From the NCBI GenBank assembly GCA_029339505.1, contig JAQISU010000026.1, positions 1,909,501 to 1,973,500 of the forward strand: DNA of 64,000 nt, written 5' to 3'. The DNA comes from Unio delphinus (taxonomy: Eukaryota; Mollusca; Bivalvia; Unionida; Unionidae). The notes under the pieces were generated by a model. It had not been told where the DNA came from and did no database searches. It saw only the letters and a list, made by a program, of their open reading frames with translations. Each line of letters opens with the position of its first letter. The first letter of the stretch is position 1. A program made the translations under genes and the position numbers. Below are positions 11,341 through 57,023 of this stretch, one piece after another.

Positions 11341-11439
11341 GAGGTTAATCAACAAGTTAAATAGAAAACTCCAAGTTAGGACTGAAAAATGTGTATACAA
11401 TAATTTGTTCTGTACTTATGAAAGAAACACCTAGATGAC

Positions 11440-11870
11440 ATTATCGAAGACTGCGACAAAGAGCTCTTGAAAAATACAAAGCAATTTATGTCTGATACCC
11501 AGGAAATATTAAAGATTTATTCTGGATATGTGATGAATCAGAAGAACCAGATGGAAATCTCTACCACATGAAAGCACAAGTCAAAAGTTATAATGAAATC
11601 AAAATAGTAATTTCCAGTTCGAACGGCGAATGCTGTAAATTTAGCGTTTGTCAAGATTTTATAATGGAAAACATGAAGTTTGGTATCTGCGTGGCTGGTA
11701 TTAATTTGAAATGTCCATACATGTCCCTTACAAGTTTCATGCTGTATACATTACGATCATTCCTGGAACTGTAATAAATGCTGTCATTTTGATGAACTGA
11801 TTACAAATGTTTACGTTTCCTTGCCATTTTCATGTAAGACTGCTTTATGTAAATAACTTAGTTTCGTAGC
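11440..11870 (+). other. Copy 1 of a diverged tandem duplication, with exon-like open frame
   Basis: This segment is duplicated at 12,040-12,350. Here an open frame from about 11,489 to 11,774 has several Cys (GECCKFSVCQDF, FGICVAGINLKCPYM). I do not recognise a domain. The sister copy has stops in this frame, so coding potential is doubtful. Confidence 0.35.
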
Positions 11871-12039
11871 TTTTCTTTCTAATTTTGGTTTAATTGATCT
11901 AAGAAACTACTTTTAATTGAAGTTAATGTATGTGTTATTTAATTATTCTAAGCCTACATTTGTGCTGCGACTATACATGTGAAGTATTACCTATATAAGC
12001 TTTAAAGCAAAGTTCTATGAAAAAACACAAACATTATGA

Positions 12040-12350
12040 ATGAAACAACAAGTCAAATTTATAATGAAATCAAAATATTAGTTACCAATTGGATAGGTGA
12101 ATGCTAAAAATACGGTGATTGTAAAGACTTATAAGGGGGTAAAACGAGTTTGGTATCTGCTTGGCTTTTACTTGCGTGTTTCCTGTAGTATACGTTTAAA
12201 ATCATTCGCGGAATAGCATAAATGCTATCGATTATTTCCTTGATGGGATTTAAAAGTGTTTATGTTTACTTGCCATTTGAGGTAAGACTGCGTTTCCTAA
12301 ATAACCCAATTTGTTAGTTTTTGTTTCTAATTTTTGTTTCAATTTTATCA
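12040..12350 (+). repeat. Copy 2 of the diverged tandem duplication
   Basis: It shares TTATAATGAAATCAAAATA, GTTTGGTATCTGC and CTTGCCATTT blocks in the same order with 11,580-11,870, about 475 bp away. It has frame-breaking differences relative to copy 1. Confidence 0.75.
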
Positions 12351-12399
12351 TAAATTACTAAGAAATTACTTTTAGTCGCATTTATTTATGTGGATGGGT

Positions 12400-13600
12400 T
12401 TTATGCATGTCTTAACACTTGTTTTGTTTAGTCTTTGAATTTCCTGTGGCGTGAGGCATGTAAGTATTTTATGTCTCCATCTGTTCTACTATATACAAGA
12501 AAAGTATTGCCAATGACTTACACAAATGTTAATAACAGCTGCCTGGCTAGGAGCTTTGCTGTTAAAGGTTAGTGTTAGGATTGGTCGGCCTTGTGATAGG
12601 ATACTGTGATTGGCTGGGACATAATGATACATGTCTGCATATGGTATTTATTGGTGTGGTCCGTCTCAGATTAGCATCATATGAGATACCGCCTAATATC
12701 GAAAGTGAATTAATTTTATGTTTCTCTGTTTCCACCCATAGTATGTGTGTGTGTGTGTGTGTGTGTTTTCAGTTTATAAAAATTTCACTTTTTAATAATT
12801 TTTATATAGGGTATTTAATGTCTGCATATGATGTCACAGTGCTAGACATCACTGTAAACTTCCACACTGTAGACATCGTAGCGATATGACTGAATACATG
12901 TTAAAGCTACATTATAAATCCAACACACACGCACACACGCGTGAAAAAAGCTAAGTCTAATTGGAAATGCGTATCTATTAGTATTCTAAATGATCTAGGA
13001 TCATATTTCACCAGTAAACGGGTGTACATATAGTATGGATGTTAAATACTATGTTTCTTTAATACACTGAGAATAATATACTTGTCACATATAGTCCGGC
13101 TTATACGCAAAAAATCCATGAAATATTTAATATACTTTGCATTATTGCATTTGGTTAAAAAATCAAACATATACATTTATAATATATTTTTTTATCCTTA
13201 TATTTCACAAAAGGTTCTAAACTGGTATACGAAATCTAGAAACCACATGTACACACATTGCGAAATATAAAGTATAGGTAACCATACAAATGCCAAGTGA
13301 TCATTGATGTAATTTAACAACGAGGGAGTCTGTTCTGCACTTTTCGACAAAATAGTTTTATAAGCCATACTATCGCACATTATTTTCAATTATTTGAATT
13401 ACAATTAATCCGTTCTCTTATTTCCTGACAACGCTGGACAATCCAATTAAAATCTATTGTCGCTTTCTGGCAATCTGCATATAATTACGTTTGGATACAG
13501 ATTTTGTATCAGTTTAAAGTACTTGTAGTCACTTTAAGAAACGTTGTTACTTTACTGAAAAACAGGCAAACAACCTTTCTTTTGATTTTATGTACATTAT
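12400..13600. other. Intergenic, with (TG)n at 12,741-12,767
   Basis: A short TG dinucleotide run and several short AT-rich frames. Nothing else supported. This is downstream of the 3' end of the minus-strand gene. Confidence 0.5.
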
Positions 13601-13624
13601 ATAATTTTTGCATGATGAATATAG

Positions 13625-13630
13625 TTTATT
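13625..13630 (-). terminator. Polyadenylation signal AATAAA
   Basis: Minus-strand AATAAA lying 36 nt past the TAA stop of the last exon of the Ig/chitin-binding gene. Position and sequence are what is expected for 3'-end formation. Confidence 0.7.
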
Positions 13631-13665
13631 AAGCAAGAAAGAATATTGAATGAATTATTCAACTA

Positions 13666-47270
<33,605 letters not shown>

Positions 47271-47490
47271 TGTTGAGCTAAGAAAAGATTGAAAAGCCAC
47301 TGAAGATTAACAGATGCTTGTAATAAAACTGTGATGTAAATAAAACTCATAAAAAGTGGACATGAAATTTGAGTATTTCCTTATTATACAATTTGGCAAA
47401 ATAGAAAACGTTGTACTACGTTTTCTTTCTTCTTATTGCACTCTATTATAGTTCTAACTCTATTACTATTACTGCTAATGATGTTATAGG

Positions 47491-47524
<34 letters not shown>

Positions 47525-47580
47525 TTATATTATTATTATCATCTGTATTATTATTATTATTACTATTATTATTATTATGC
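47491..47580. repeat. (ATA)n/(ATT)n microsatellite
   Basis: A TAA run followed by an ATT run, so the two arms can fold back. It abuts the left edge of the duplicated segment. Confidence 0.95.
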
Positions 47581-50149
47581 GGTACCCTCTAACCCTGAAT
47601 CAAAGTCAGAATCTAGGTGAACATTACTTATTTATCAAAGAATAATTCTGGTCAACCGATTTTCTGAAGAAGAAAAACATCATTTCTATTGAATAAATGT
47701 ACATTACAATAGCATATAATGAAAGCAACATAAAAATACACAACAAAAATCCCCAAACAATTAAAGCCGAGAAAGAAACAAATTAAAACTGCTATATATC
47801 AATCAGATATGTGTAAAACCCGACTATCCTTTGCACTTTTTACAAACGATGACAAATATAAAAGTGGCTTGGTGAACACTGTGGTGGCCATTTCTGTAGC
47901 ACTGAAAAACATTGAATCCTATTTCTTATTGATTAATGTTAAAGTGAGCGTACCTAATTAAAGATGTCGATATTCAAACAAATGATGTTTACTTCCATTT
48001 AAGAAAAAAATGTAACACACACACACACTCTCTTTCCACAGGCGTAGGGTAATAACCATATGTCAAGATATGCATAGATTAGGACTTCACAAATACAGAG
48101 TGCCCAAAAGCCCATCCAAACAAATTATTTTATAACTATAGAACAAAACTAGGAACAGGAAATATAGCACTCATCAAATACTGTAATTTTGGCAAAATTG
48201 CTATTACATTGCTAGGACACACGGTAGGCTTTGATAATGGCCAAAATCCTAGCTAGAAATATACCATGGGCCAATTTTTAAGCTTTGCGTAAAGGCCCAA
48301 GTATACTATAAATGCATTTGTCTGTCTGTATGTCTGTCTGTCTCTATAAAACACAAACACATTGACAGACAGACAGTTTTATGTGAAACGTATGAAGAAA
48401 TATAATACTTTTGATCGATTACAGACCGGTCAACTCTTGCCACACTGTTACAGAACATATGTTTTCAACATGACGGCATGATGTCATCTTCCCTGTGTCC
48501 TCAGTGTTGACCCTATGTAACATAGTACTCCCGTTTGAGTCTAAAAGGCCCATCCAATTGACTGATTTTAAATTAAACACAGTGGGGAAACGGAGTCTTG
48601 CTAAGACCCCTCCAACTATTTCACTTTTACATTTTATGTTCCTGGGGATTTGTATTGCCTTTTTAATCACAATATCTATTTCTCCTATATGCACTGCCGT
48701 TTTCTCCTTGATTATTTGTAAAAAAAAATGATATTTTAAAAATCAGTTTAGGAATTGGGTAACTAATAAATTTATAAATTTACACACCCACACACATAGC
48801 AGAACATGTGTTGAGTTTTACCGTTTTCATACATCGAGTGTGTTTGGGGTGGGTGGGGTGTGGGTGGTAACGAGTCTACAAATTTAAAAGTTTATTGAAG
48901 AAGGACGAAACATTTCCTAGTATGACACTAGTATGTGCTGTAACTTTAAACGAATTATTTTTCCAGTCAATGTCAGGAATTTCAAAGCAATAATAAGTTT
49001 AGAAAGATCGGTAGCTCTTATTGCTAGGGTTATAAGTGAACTCCATTTTTTTGATAATCAGCCATATTCAGAGAAAATGTTTTCAAGAGAATAGTTCCCA
49101 TTGGGATATCAGTAATGTCTACTCTCTTTTCTCGTGAATGTACTTTGATTGAGCGCATGTTAGCGACTGTTATTGAAGATTTTAGCCTTATCCAAAACAC
49201 TTGCATTTTGCATTGTTATCAACACTTTATGTATTTCTCAATGTACTTTTTCCATTTCGTGGCGTTGAGTATGTAGATTTCTAAAGGTATATCAGCCATA
49301 TATGATGTCATGTACCCAAATTGCACACGAGAAAGCACGCATCATTGACTAGTGCGGTAATGATTTAATGTCTCATATCAATATATTTCGATCCTGCTGT
49401 TGCAGCACAGGAGTCTGACGTTTTATCAATAAAGTATGGCAAAATCTCTTTAAACATGAAATAAACTTATTGTTTTTATAAATGAACACAAAGAGAACGG
49501 CGACCACAAACCTTCACTCGACTGGAATTTTATCGCTTCAGAATCGCAAAGAGACTGAAAAAGTAAACATATACATTTAAAAGTCAGTGACGTACCAACG
49601 ATTAATTCTCAGATGACCATGTCATTAGTCCAATCCAGCAAATTAACCTCTTTTTATTCACCACAGACTATACCGCATGTATACACGAACATGTAGTCAC
49701 CTGAATTTCAACCCGGAACACGAACAGCTTATTACGTCAATTGCTTAGAGTGAAGCCGTCATCTCTGATTTATTACAAGTGTGTAGGCAAATAACAAGAC
49801 ATCATATCAGTGGATTGTTGCAACAAGGCTAGAAAGTTAGTGGGTATTAAGAAACTTTCTAAAAGTAAATGCTCTTACATGTCATGCAAGTTACCATGAT
49901 TGTTCCTGATTGTATTGATTCAGTTTGAAAGAAGGGTCTCTTATATTCATATATCGAGTTAATACTTCAATCTGTTAACTTAGTTAACTATGTTTTATCG
50001 GCATTAATGAAATTACATGTATAATGAACAGTGTGGTATACAGACTCTTGCGCATTTGCTCTAGTGTACATGTTACAGGGGTTGTTTCAAAGCAATTTAG
50101 AAATCATTTTGACTGCACATTTAGTGATCTTTCATTAAGTAAAAAAAAA

Positions 50150-51030
50150 TTGCTTCAGTGGTAGTTGGCAGGTATGGGGTCGATTCCAGGTGTTCAATTA
50201 CAATTATGACTGTGATTACAGGTAGCTTGGTTCTGATGATTATTATTACAGGGGGATGATTACAATTACACTGAAGATTATGGTTGCTTTGTGTTTACTT
50301 ATCTTGTATCGTTCTGGGTAGATATAATACATTGTATAACTAAAAATCAAACAATTTTATTTCTATATAAATGTTTATTGATAATTGTGTACATGCAAAT
50401 TAACATCCTGAATGATCTCTACTTTGAACTATCAATCTTACATTCATAGCAACAATTTGATTTGTAACTGTTGATTATACAACAGTGACAGAGCCACACA
50501 TCTAGGGTTTTATATGGGCTTTCCAAAATTCTTACCTTAGCTGTATAAACTAGGCATTCCGCTCAGAAGACAAGTAAATTATAGTGATTTGACTATTGCA
50601 CATATAATTTGAACTTGATGAAAAAGTTACTAATTTGAAAGAAAACATTTAGTTTTTAATTAATTATTAGACACTTCATATTTAGAAAAGTTAACTTGCA
50701 TATTGGCTATCTATAATTACCTGTTCCTTATTGTAATTATCAACATTCATGGTCTTTTGTTTATGAAAACGTATTATTCTTGCAATTATTAAGAATATAA
50801 TTATGATTTGTTTGGTTGTAATCATTAGTAATCATGATTGCACTATGTGATTACACTGCCATTGAAGGATGATTATGATTATAGAACTTATGAAATCAAT
50901 GATTATGATTAATGTTACAACTCTCATTGTAACTGATTACAGTCACAATTGGCCCCATGCTTGGTAGTTGGTTAAGCATTTCTACCAGCTTGTAATTACA
51001 AGGCTGAATCTGGTTATATTAATTACAGAA
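50150..51030. repeat. GATTAC/GTAATC-rich tract
   Basis: Many GATTAC, GTAATC and GATTATGATTA motifs, bounded by TGGTAGTTGGCAGGTATGGG on the left and CCCCATGCTTGGTAGTTGG on the right. The same tract occurs at 59,150-60,025 in the other copy. Confidence 0.7.
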
Positions 51031-51183
51031 TATACCTACCTTTTGCTATATTTTTTTAATGTCATATAGGCTAGCATATAACACAGACTTTCCTACTTAA
51101 AAATAAAAGCAGTGTTAAATGTAAATATTTATACTGAGAAACAGAGGGCATGTTAATCATAATTTAAATAAGAAACAAAACAA

Positions 51184-51185
<2 letters not shown>

Positions 51186-51227
<42 letters not shown>
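51186..51227. repeat. (TG)n microsatellite
   Basis: About 20 TG units. The counterpart in copy 2 (60,183-60,210) is shorter and interrupted by ACAG. Confidence 0.95.
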
Positions 51228-51870
51228 ATGTTTTCATTCTCTTACAAAATGTTATAAGCTCTGGTAGTGTGCACTCCTGGTACTAAATTGCTACCCTCCA
51301 ATTCTGAGTCTGCCCCTCTGCCTTCTTGAATTTTAAAGTAACAGCTTTATATAAATGCTGTGTCATTTTTACGTGTTATTTAAAATGGTTCTTTTATACA
51401 GATTCAGGTTCTTTTCAGATTTAAATAAATTGCTTAATTTATTGCAGATCATATTTTCTTGAATTAAACCATAACTTGTCCAGCTATAAAGCATCCGTCT
51501 ATTTAAAGTTTCCAAACTCAAAGATTTGTTCCTTCTGCCAGAGGAATAATATCAAAGCATAGATAATTTAAACAAAAACTAATTGATTTGTTTAAATTTA
51601 AAATTAAAACATTCCTGTGTATTTATAAACTTTGGCATTCCACATTGCTCATTCGAACAATTATGCCAACACTTCACAAATGCAGAGTGAAAAATGTTAA
51701 CATTCCGAGATTGAAAGTCCAAAAAGTTGTAAAGTACGACCTTTCTGTAACCCACTAATAAAGAAAGGTCTATTTGGCACACAATAGGTCTTCCAGGAAA
51801 GTATATTTTTTTCCATTTAATTTCTTTATGAAAATGATGTTGTTTTCTTACTACCATCTATATCAAGGGC

Positions 51871-52135
51871 AGAGACCCATGTGGCCTAGTGTTCTAAAGC
51901 GCTCTCCGTTACTGATCACTGCCATCTCACATCAGACTGCGTGGATTCAAGTCACAGATTTGGCCAATGTGGGTATGTGAGAAAGTGTGCCAATAGCTTC
52001 TCGTGGGTCGGTGGTTCTTTCTTGGGGTTACCTGGGTTCTTCCTCCACCTTTAATACTGGCTGCCATGCATAGCATATCGTGTACTGAAAAATGGCATGA
52101 AACCAAATGACAACAACTACAACAACAACAGCAAC
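51871..52135 (+). mobile_element. tRNA-derived SINE with (AAC)n tail
   Basis: The head has an A-box-like TGGCCTAGTGTTCTAA at about 51,882 and a B-box-like GGATTCAAGTC at 51,943-51,953, so it is tRNA-derived. The body has CTTCTCGTGGGTCGGTGG and GGTTCTTCCTCCACC, and it ends in an AAC-rich tail. The same SINE is at 60,855-61,116 in copy 2. Confidence 0.85.
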
Positions 52136-52186
52136 TGGATACACAACCCTTTCGCTAGCCTTCTTTGAGAACAGTATGGAACATTG

Positions 52187-52354
52187 TTTGTTTTTTATGG
52201 TTTGACACCATTTTTCAGTACAAGATAGGCTATTCATGGCGGCCAGTAGTAATGGTGGAGGAAGAACCCGGAAAACCTCGGGAAGAACCAGCTACCCATA
52301 AGAAGCTACTGTAACGGACAGCGTGTTAGACCACTCAGCCACTTGGGGTCCCCT
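52187..52354 (-). mobile_element. tRNA-derived SINE, inverted, with target-site duplication
   Basis: On the minus strand it starts with an A-box-like TGGCTGAGTGGTCTAA and ends at CCATAAAAAACAAAC. The body has GGTTCTTCCTCCACC and ACTGGCCGCCATG. It is shorter than the plus-strand SINE because the B-box region is missing. It is flanked by the 12-bp repeat TATGGAACATTG at 52,175-52,186 and 52,355-52,366, proof of insertion. Confidence 0.9.
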
Positions 52355-52947
52355 TATGGAACATTGCATTGATAATATAAAGAAGAAACAAATCCATCTG
52401 GATCATCTACAATTTCCCATTGCATTTCCTCGACGAATTGTTGTCCGGAGATTCAGTGAAAGCCACTAGTGGGAAGGTGTTGTCGCTACCTTTATTTAGT
52501 TTTTGTTTATGCTGTATTCAGGCTGTACGATTACTCCCAGCCTTTTCACCACAATCGTTATGAACTGTGAATGTCTCAGACTATTGCATGTTTTCTGGTC
52601 AGTTCATTCGAGCTCTTGAAAATTCTTCATAATGGTCAGACATATTGATTTTGTACAATTGCTTTCACCTTACTGACCATGAATATATAACCCTGCACGT
52701 TCTGTTTCTTTAGTTCATGCAGTTAAAGCCATCGTCAGGTGACCTAATCATCCAGTTCCATTGGAAACTTTGCCTTTAGTGATTTCTGTTATATAGTCTA
52801 TTACTGGGTTATAAAAGAGGCAGTCCTCGTCATTGTCGCTAATATAGTTTCATATTCCTCTTTATTCTCCCTAAAGACAGTGTTCAATGGTAATTAGGTT
52901 TCTTTCCACTAGTGTTCCTATGAAGGAACACTTTATTCTGATCACTC

Positions 52948-52950
<3 letters not shown>

Positions 52951-53000
<50 letters not shown>
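52951..53000. repeat. (ATT)n microsatellite
   Basis: Perfect ATT units. The copy-2 counterpart at 62,186-62,258 is interrupted. Confidence 0.95.
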
Positions 53001-53250
53001 ATGATTACTGTATCATTTCAATTAAAATACCTATTTTAAAAAAAATCATATTATACACGTGTGTTAAAACCTTATGGGGTCCCAAAATGGTGGAATGACA
53101 TCTTACCGTGTATTTTCAGTTGTATCTGAACTTGATTATAAATTAGTCGGTATTTTTGATCATGTGATCAATATAGACAACTAAAGACTGTCTAAAGATA
53201 GAAATTATTCATATTATTCTATGAATTTGAACTAAACTTTTCATGTAAGA

Positions 53251-53308
<58 letters not shown>
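53251..53308. repeat. (ATT)n microsatellite
   Basis: Perfect ATT units. The counterpart is at 62,508-62,562. Confidence 0.95.
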
Positions 53309-54062
53309 AGCAGTAACATATATCTGATCTCTGTCTGTTCGTCTATTCTTTACATTATCTCATCCTAAGACGCAGTGTGGAATTTTACAAAACTTTATAA
53401 CCGCGTTATTGATGTGGTAGCCATCAGTGAGAATGGCGTCATCCTTGTCTTTCGTCCTGTAATCACCGGGAGTGATGTCTAAAGATTAAATATATAAACA
53501 TTGTCTATTGCAGCGACGTTTTCAAATAGTTTCTAACCGAACTTTATAGACGCAATCAAAACAGAACGACACATCATATATGGAACAGATTTTGTTGTAT
53601 GATGCTTGAATCATTGTTTCGGTTGTGATGAGAACACGGGTCTTTGGCATATATCTTTCCTTTACGAAACTGCCACTATTGCGGCATCCTCTAAATCATT
53701 ATGAAACACATTAAAAACGTTACTTTCGTGGCAAACTTTCAATCGTCATTTTTGACCATTTGGTTAATATTATGAAGCAGAACGGTGGGATCAAAGCCAA
53801 AATTAAATTTATAAATCCCATTTAAGAACTACAACAAAAACGACTATACGTCTTCTGCGTATCGACGGGCACAACGAACAGAATTCTAGCTATTTATATA
53901 AAATGACCTCAATACGTCTCCATCAAAACATAGCTTGTTAAAACATTCAGACACCACAATGCAGTATATTGAATATTTGTTAAAAAATAAGGTAACACTT
54001 TTTAAACTGTGCAATAGTAAATAACAGTAGCAATAACGAAATTTCCCAATATTTATTGTTAC

Positions 54063-54276
54063 TCGCACAGGGGTATTCACTTGACCGAGCGGTGTCAAAA
54101 CCATGGCGCGAGTCCCGCTGGAAGTCATATGTTTTCCCCAAATTTCCAAAGACTTCCATACAACTTGAGTTATAAAATGAAAAGTCAGATGTGTCTGCTT
54201 TATTTAATAATTTTGCTCTAATCAATCGGTGACCACAGTTAAAACTATTTGACCCAAAACAGCCATAACAAAACAT
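54063..54276 (-). other. Possible first exon, unidentified
   Basis: A minus-strand frame from ATG 54,276 reads MFCYGCFGSNSFNCGHRLI and SSCMEVFGNLGKTYDFQRD, with a weak GTAACA donor at the very edge of repeat copy 1. I recognise no domain. It may be coincidental, since the frame continues into the repeat. Confidence 0.25.
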
Positions 54277-54299
54277 ATTCCCAAACGAAAGAGATTGGA

Positions 54300-55080
54300 A
54301 CACTAAATATCACGATTCAACTATAATTGCGGTGTGTACTACCATTTCTTCATGCTGCTAAATAATTCACACGTGCTTTGAATTGTTCTTCACAATTTTC
54401 TAAATTGACACAATTCGATTCATGCAGACAATTCAAACTGTGCATGATGGAAACCTCGCTGGACCATCTATGACTGTAAAGATGCGTGTGGACAATCTTT
54501 CTTAATGTACACTGTACAAATCAATTTTCAACTGGCAAGTCGCTAGTAGTTCAATGAGAATAAAATACAGGATACTTCCTGTACTCATCACGAGGTTAGA
54601 GAATGCGTTCTTCAAATACCTTTTCACTTACGATCCTCAAAAATAAGTCAACCATGACTTCAACGCCAAACAACCATACATAATACCCTACCTCCCCTTA
54701 AATTTAGCTATGTTTCACTCCAAGCACAATTCAAACAACTAGACCTAATTTACAACATTCTGGTTTCATGCAGCAAACAAATTTTAGAATTTTCCTGTTC
54801 TAACACCGCACATGATTAAAAATGTATCCAACTAATACATAAAAAACACAAAGCAAAACCGACCTCTGTCGTCACAAAATTTGTAAATAAAAACAATCAC
54901 ACTATTCACATAGCCTATGGGCGCAGTCTGATTGGATTTTAACTGCGCGGCATTTTATGTCCCCCGTTGACAATATGTCTCAACCCATCCATTTAATATG
55001 GGTGGGTAATAATTTTTTCCCGTGAAATCGGAGATAATTTGTTTCTACCATTTTGCATGTGTAACTTTGAAAACCTCAAA
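54300..55080. other. No gene recognised
   Basis: Unique AT-rich sequence between the two large repeats. Confidence 0.5.
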
Positions 55081-55262
55081 AATCAAGGTTCGAGTCACGG
55101 GCTCGACCAATATGCGATTGTGCTTGCCAGTAGCTTCTCGTGGGTCGGTAGGTCTTTCCGGAGATTCCCCAGGTTCTTCCTCCACCAATAATACTGGCCA
55201 CCATGTATAGCCTATCGTGTGCTGAAAAATGGCGGTAAACCTTACAACAAAAACAACAACAT
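55080..55262 (+). mobile_element. 5'-truncated SINE of the same family
   Basis: Begins near a B-box-like GGTTCGAGTC (55,087-55,096). It continues with CTTCTCGTGGGTCGGTAGG, GGTTCTTCCTCCACC and ACTGGCCACCATG, and ends in an AAC-rich tail. The tRNA A-box part is missing. Confidence 0.85.
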
Positions 55263-55284
55263 CAACTTGTGAAACATGCACGCT

Positions 55285-55720
55285 CACATCACATCTCCAA
55301 AGAAGGATTCAAGCCATCGAAATGAGATGTTATCGCAAGATATGCATTTTCCATGTAACCAACGAAGAAGTCCACAGCAGGGTTACAACGAACCATTGGA
55401 TCATATGAAGACCTCTTGATCACTGTGAAAGGGCGTAAACTAAAGTGGTATGGTCATGTCTTAAGATCATCTGGACTGTCAACAAACAATCTGGCAAGAC
55501 ACATTGTGGGGGGTGCAGTAGAAATGGCAGACAATAAATAGGTGGGAAGACAACATTAAAGAGTGGACAGGCAATGGATTTGGAGATTCCCATAGGGCAC
55601 TAGAGAACAAGGAAAGATGGAGAGAACTGGTTGTGAAGTCAACTGTGGTGCCCCCAACAACATCTTGTGTTAAGGGTTTGATGATAATGATGACGATGAC
55701 GATGACGAAGACTACGACGG

Positions 55721-55761
<41 letters not shown>

Positions 55762-55765
55762 GTGT
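55285..55765 (+). mobile_element. RTE-type LINE 3' end with (GAT)n tail
   Basis: Degenerate frames recall the end of RTE-type ORF2: QAIEMRCYRK, HVTNEEVHSRV, then KLKWYGHVLRSSG-like and GRQHxxEWTG-like stretches, and ENKERWRELVVKS near 55,600-55,645. The sequence ends in GATGATGATG repeats (55,705-55,761), the tandem trinucleotide tail expected for RTE elements. Only the last ~450 nt of the element are present. Confidence 0.75.
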
Positions 55766-55769
55766 GAAA

Positions 55770-56560
55770 GGTTCTTTGACAATTTCAATTATACTCCCTG
55801 AATTTGTTTAAACTAAAGAGTTGACTATTGAAATAAACTTTAGGTTACGATTGTGAAATGCATTTTATGTCTTAATGATTGTGGAGGAAGCGACATAACA
55901 TCTCCAAGCTGATTATCTATTAAACGTCTACATTTTAAGATTAAAGAAAATAAATAATGTACAACATTTATTTATCCATACTGCTAAATATTTTTAATAT
56001 ATCAAGTATACACTATTTCCAGCCTTCATAAAATAGCATGAGCACTAACATCAAAGGAATGGAAAGGAATTTATCTTTGAATTCAGAATTTCCCTAACGT
56101 CTTCTTTCGAGAATTGATCAACTGTTAGAAATAAAGCTATTCTCTGTGTCTGTTCATGTAACTAACGCCAAGCTTATAACCGTTCTTCTAATGAAGGCGC
56201 ACAGTATTTCCATATCAAGAAATAGATCTCCGTGTTCTGCTAGGGAGCTCTTTCTTGTATATTTTATTTATTTATTTATTTAATATATTTCATTATCAAT
56301 CCATTGTGACTCAAAATTTTGTTGTCTCATGCGTATGTCTATCTTTACGTTGTTGAGACTGGTTGATGATTCTTTGTAGAAATAATTACTCCAGGCTCAG
56401 TACCCACATTACTCTTTATACCTCCATTTTAAAGTAAACTTCTTTTTTTACTCTTCCTTATTACTTTCTTGGCAAAATTATTTTGGCAAACTCAGTACAT
56501 TCAAACAGAAGATCATTTGATCCTTACATCTACTAAAGTGATCATAATATATTTTGATTT
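55770..56560. other. No gene recognised
   Basis: AT-rich spacer. At 56,558-56,581 there is a remnant of a SINE tail (TTGTTTTTTATGGTTTAACG) abutting repeat copy 2. Confidence 0.5.
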
Positions 56561-56950
56561 TGTTTTTTATGGTTTAACGCCATTTACTGAAGAAGAAAAA
56601 CATCATTTCTAGTGAATAAATGTACATTACAATTGCATATAATAAAAACAACACCAAAATAACAAACAACAAAAACAAAAAACAATTAAAGCCGGAAAAG
56701 GAACAATTAAATTAAAACTGCTATATATCAATCAGATATGTGTAAACCCTGACTATCCTTTGCACTTTTTACAAACGATGACATATATAAAAGTGGATTG
56801 ATGAACATTGTGGTGGTCATTTCTGTAGCACTGAAAAACATTGAATTCTATTTCTTATTGATTAATGTTAAAGTGAGCGTACCTAATTAAAGATGTCGAT
56901 ATTCAAACAAATGATGTTTACTTCCATTTAAGAAAAAAAAATGCAACACA

Positions 56951-56952
56951 CA

Positions 56953-57022
<70 letters not shown>
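56951..57022. repeat. (CT)n microsatellite
   Basis: About 33 CT units. Copy 1 has only CACACACTCTCT at the same place (48,016-48,034), so this expansion followed the duplication. Confidence 0.95.

Positions 57023-57023
<1 letters not shown>

Larger units (their letters stand above)
47590..54073. repeat. Large direct repeat, copy 1 (~6.4 kb)
   Basis: Aligns base for base with 56,587-63,329 from 47,664 onward. By eye the identity is clearly above 90 percent, with small indels. 47,590-47,663 is an extension shared only with the intron fragment at 16,210. Both copies hold the same two SINEs, the same ATT microsatellites near 52.95 and 53.25 kb, and the same GATTAC-rich tract (50,150-51,030). No gene is supported; frames open in one copy (such as 59,023-59,442) are closed in the other. 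Confidence 0.95.
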
